DNA from: SAR86 cluster bacterium
GTDB lineage: Bacteria > Pseudomonadota > Gammaproteobacteria > Pseudomonadales > Azotimanducaceae
Assembly (NCBI GenBank): GCA_013204195.1
Contig: JABMOJ010000205.1
Span: forward strand, 1 to 6,120
Length of the DNA: 6,120 nucleotides
Direction of reading: 5' to 3'
The notes below the pieces were generated by a model that saw only the letters and a program-made list of their open reading frames with translations, did no database searches and was not told where the DNA came from. Positions 5,641 through 6,120 of this stretch are shown one piece after another; positions within the stretch are counted from its first letter, which is position 1, and every line of letters starts with the position of its first letter. Made by a program: the position numbers and the translations under genes.

Positions 5641-6120
5641 CCATAGTTCAAGGGTGTCAGGATGGTGTCCTGGGCCGTGGGCAGCAGATTCGGGTAGTCC
5701 AGCGTGTAATGTAAACCGCGACTTTCCTGACGTCGGATGGCCGACTGAATGATCAGTTCGGCGACAGTGATCAGATTCCGCAGCTCCAGTAAATCATTGG
5801 TAATCTTATAATTGCTGTAATACTCGCCAACTTCTTGAGATAAGAGTCGGGTTCGTCGCCGGGCCCGTTGCAGCCGCTTATTGGTCCGAACGATGCCCAC
5901 GTAGTCCCACATAAAGCGCCGCAGTTCATCCCAATTGTGCGATATCACGACATCCTCGTCAGGGTCAGTAACCTGTGACTCATCCCAATCCGGTATTTCG
6001 ATAGGCGGCATAGCTGTTTGTGGCTGCTGCTGGATGTGCTCGGCCGCCGCGGTCGCAAACACCATACATTCCAGTAAAGAGTTGCTCGCCATTCGGTTTG
6101 CGCCGTGCAGTCCGGTGAAA
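5637..6120 (-). CDS. nadB: L-aspartate oxidase, C-terminal part (5' end beyond right edge)
   Basis: NadB oxidises L-aspartate to iminoaspartate with FAD, the first step of de novo NAD synthesis; the product is used by NadA. About 160 C-terminal residues of a roughly 540-residue protein are visible, and the frame is open to the window edge, so the ATG at 6092-6090 is internal. The edge segment TGLHGANRMASNSLLE (minus strand, about 6116-6069) is the conserved FAD-contacting stretch of the succinate dehydrogenase/fumarate reductase flavoprotein superfamily. The helical C-terminal domain follows with HNWDELRRFMWDYVGIVRT, LLELRNLITVAELI and ESRGLHYTLDYP, which match E. coli NadB closely as I recall it. 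The catalytic residues of the flavin and capping domains lie outside the window. The gene converges on ygfX, and the two stop codons share bases 5637-5640. Confidence 0.96.
   Translation of the reverse strand, partial: FTGLHGANRMASNSLLECMVFATAAAEHIQQQPQTAMPPIEIPDWDESQVTDPDEDVVISHNWDELRRFMWDYVGIVRTNKRLQRARRRTRLLSQEVGEYYSNYKITNDLLELRNLITVAELIIQSAIRRQESRGLHYTLDYPNLLPTAQDTILTPLNYG

Noticed and set aside
1..6120. Search for mobile elements, CRISPR arrays, tRNAs, defence or biosynthetic systems
   Set aside because: There are no direct repeat arrays, transposase or integrase motifs or tRNA-like folds by eye. All substantial coding space is explained by metabolic and maturation genes.

Overview
This is a chromosomal window from a gammaproteobacterium, densely packed with housekeeping genes and showing no sign of mobile DNA. 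The case for a Gammaproteobacterium is the sdhE-ygfX pair, ygfZ and a NadB very close to the E. coli type. From memory, the gene order resembles Pseudomonas, where an acyl-CoA dehydrogenase/crotonase/crotonase/3-hydroxyisobutyrate dehydrogenase cluster lies a short way from ygfZ, sdhE and nadB, just before algU. The species cannot be named from this window alone.

Left half (1-3843, + strand): four tightly spaced genes form a branched-chain (valine) catabolic operon. They are the 3' part of an isobutyryl-CoA dehydrogenase-like gene, an enoyl-CoA hydratase, a 3-hydroxyisobutyryl-CoA hydrolase and 3-hydroxyisobutyrate dehydrogenase (mmsB). Together they encode consecutive steps isobutyryl-CoA -> methacrylyl-CoA -> 3-hydroxyisobutyryl-CoA -> 3-hydroxyisobutyrate -> methylmalonate semialdehyde. 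The next enzyme, MmsA, is not in the window and may lie upstream.

Right half (3890-6120): ygfZ (- strand) converges on mmsB and diverges from sdhE across a 72-bp spacer that holds a consensus TATAAT box. sdhE is followed by a 116-bp gap containing an interrupted hairpin, then ygfX. ygfX ends in a 4-bp tail-to-tail overlap with nadB (- strand), whose 5' part runs off the right edge. The genes here concern flavin and Fe-S enzyme maturation (YgfZ for Fe-S enzymes, SdhE for FAD attachment to succinate dehydrogenase) and an FAD enzyme of the SdhA superfamily (NadB).

I found no RNA genes, insertion sequences, CRISPR arrays, phage genes or plausible new system. The most useful observations are start-site corrections, the sdhE-ygfX hairpin, the divergent ygfZ/sdhE promoter region and the uncertain substrate of the MmsB-like dehydrogenase.
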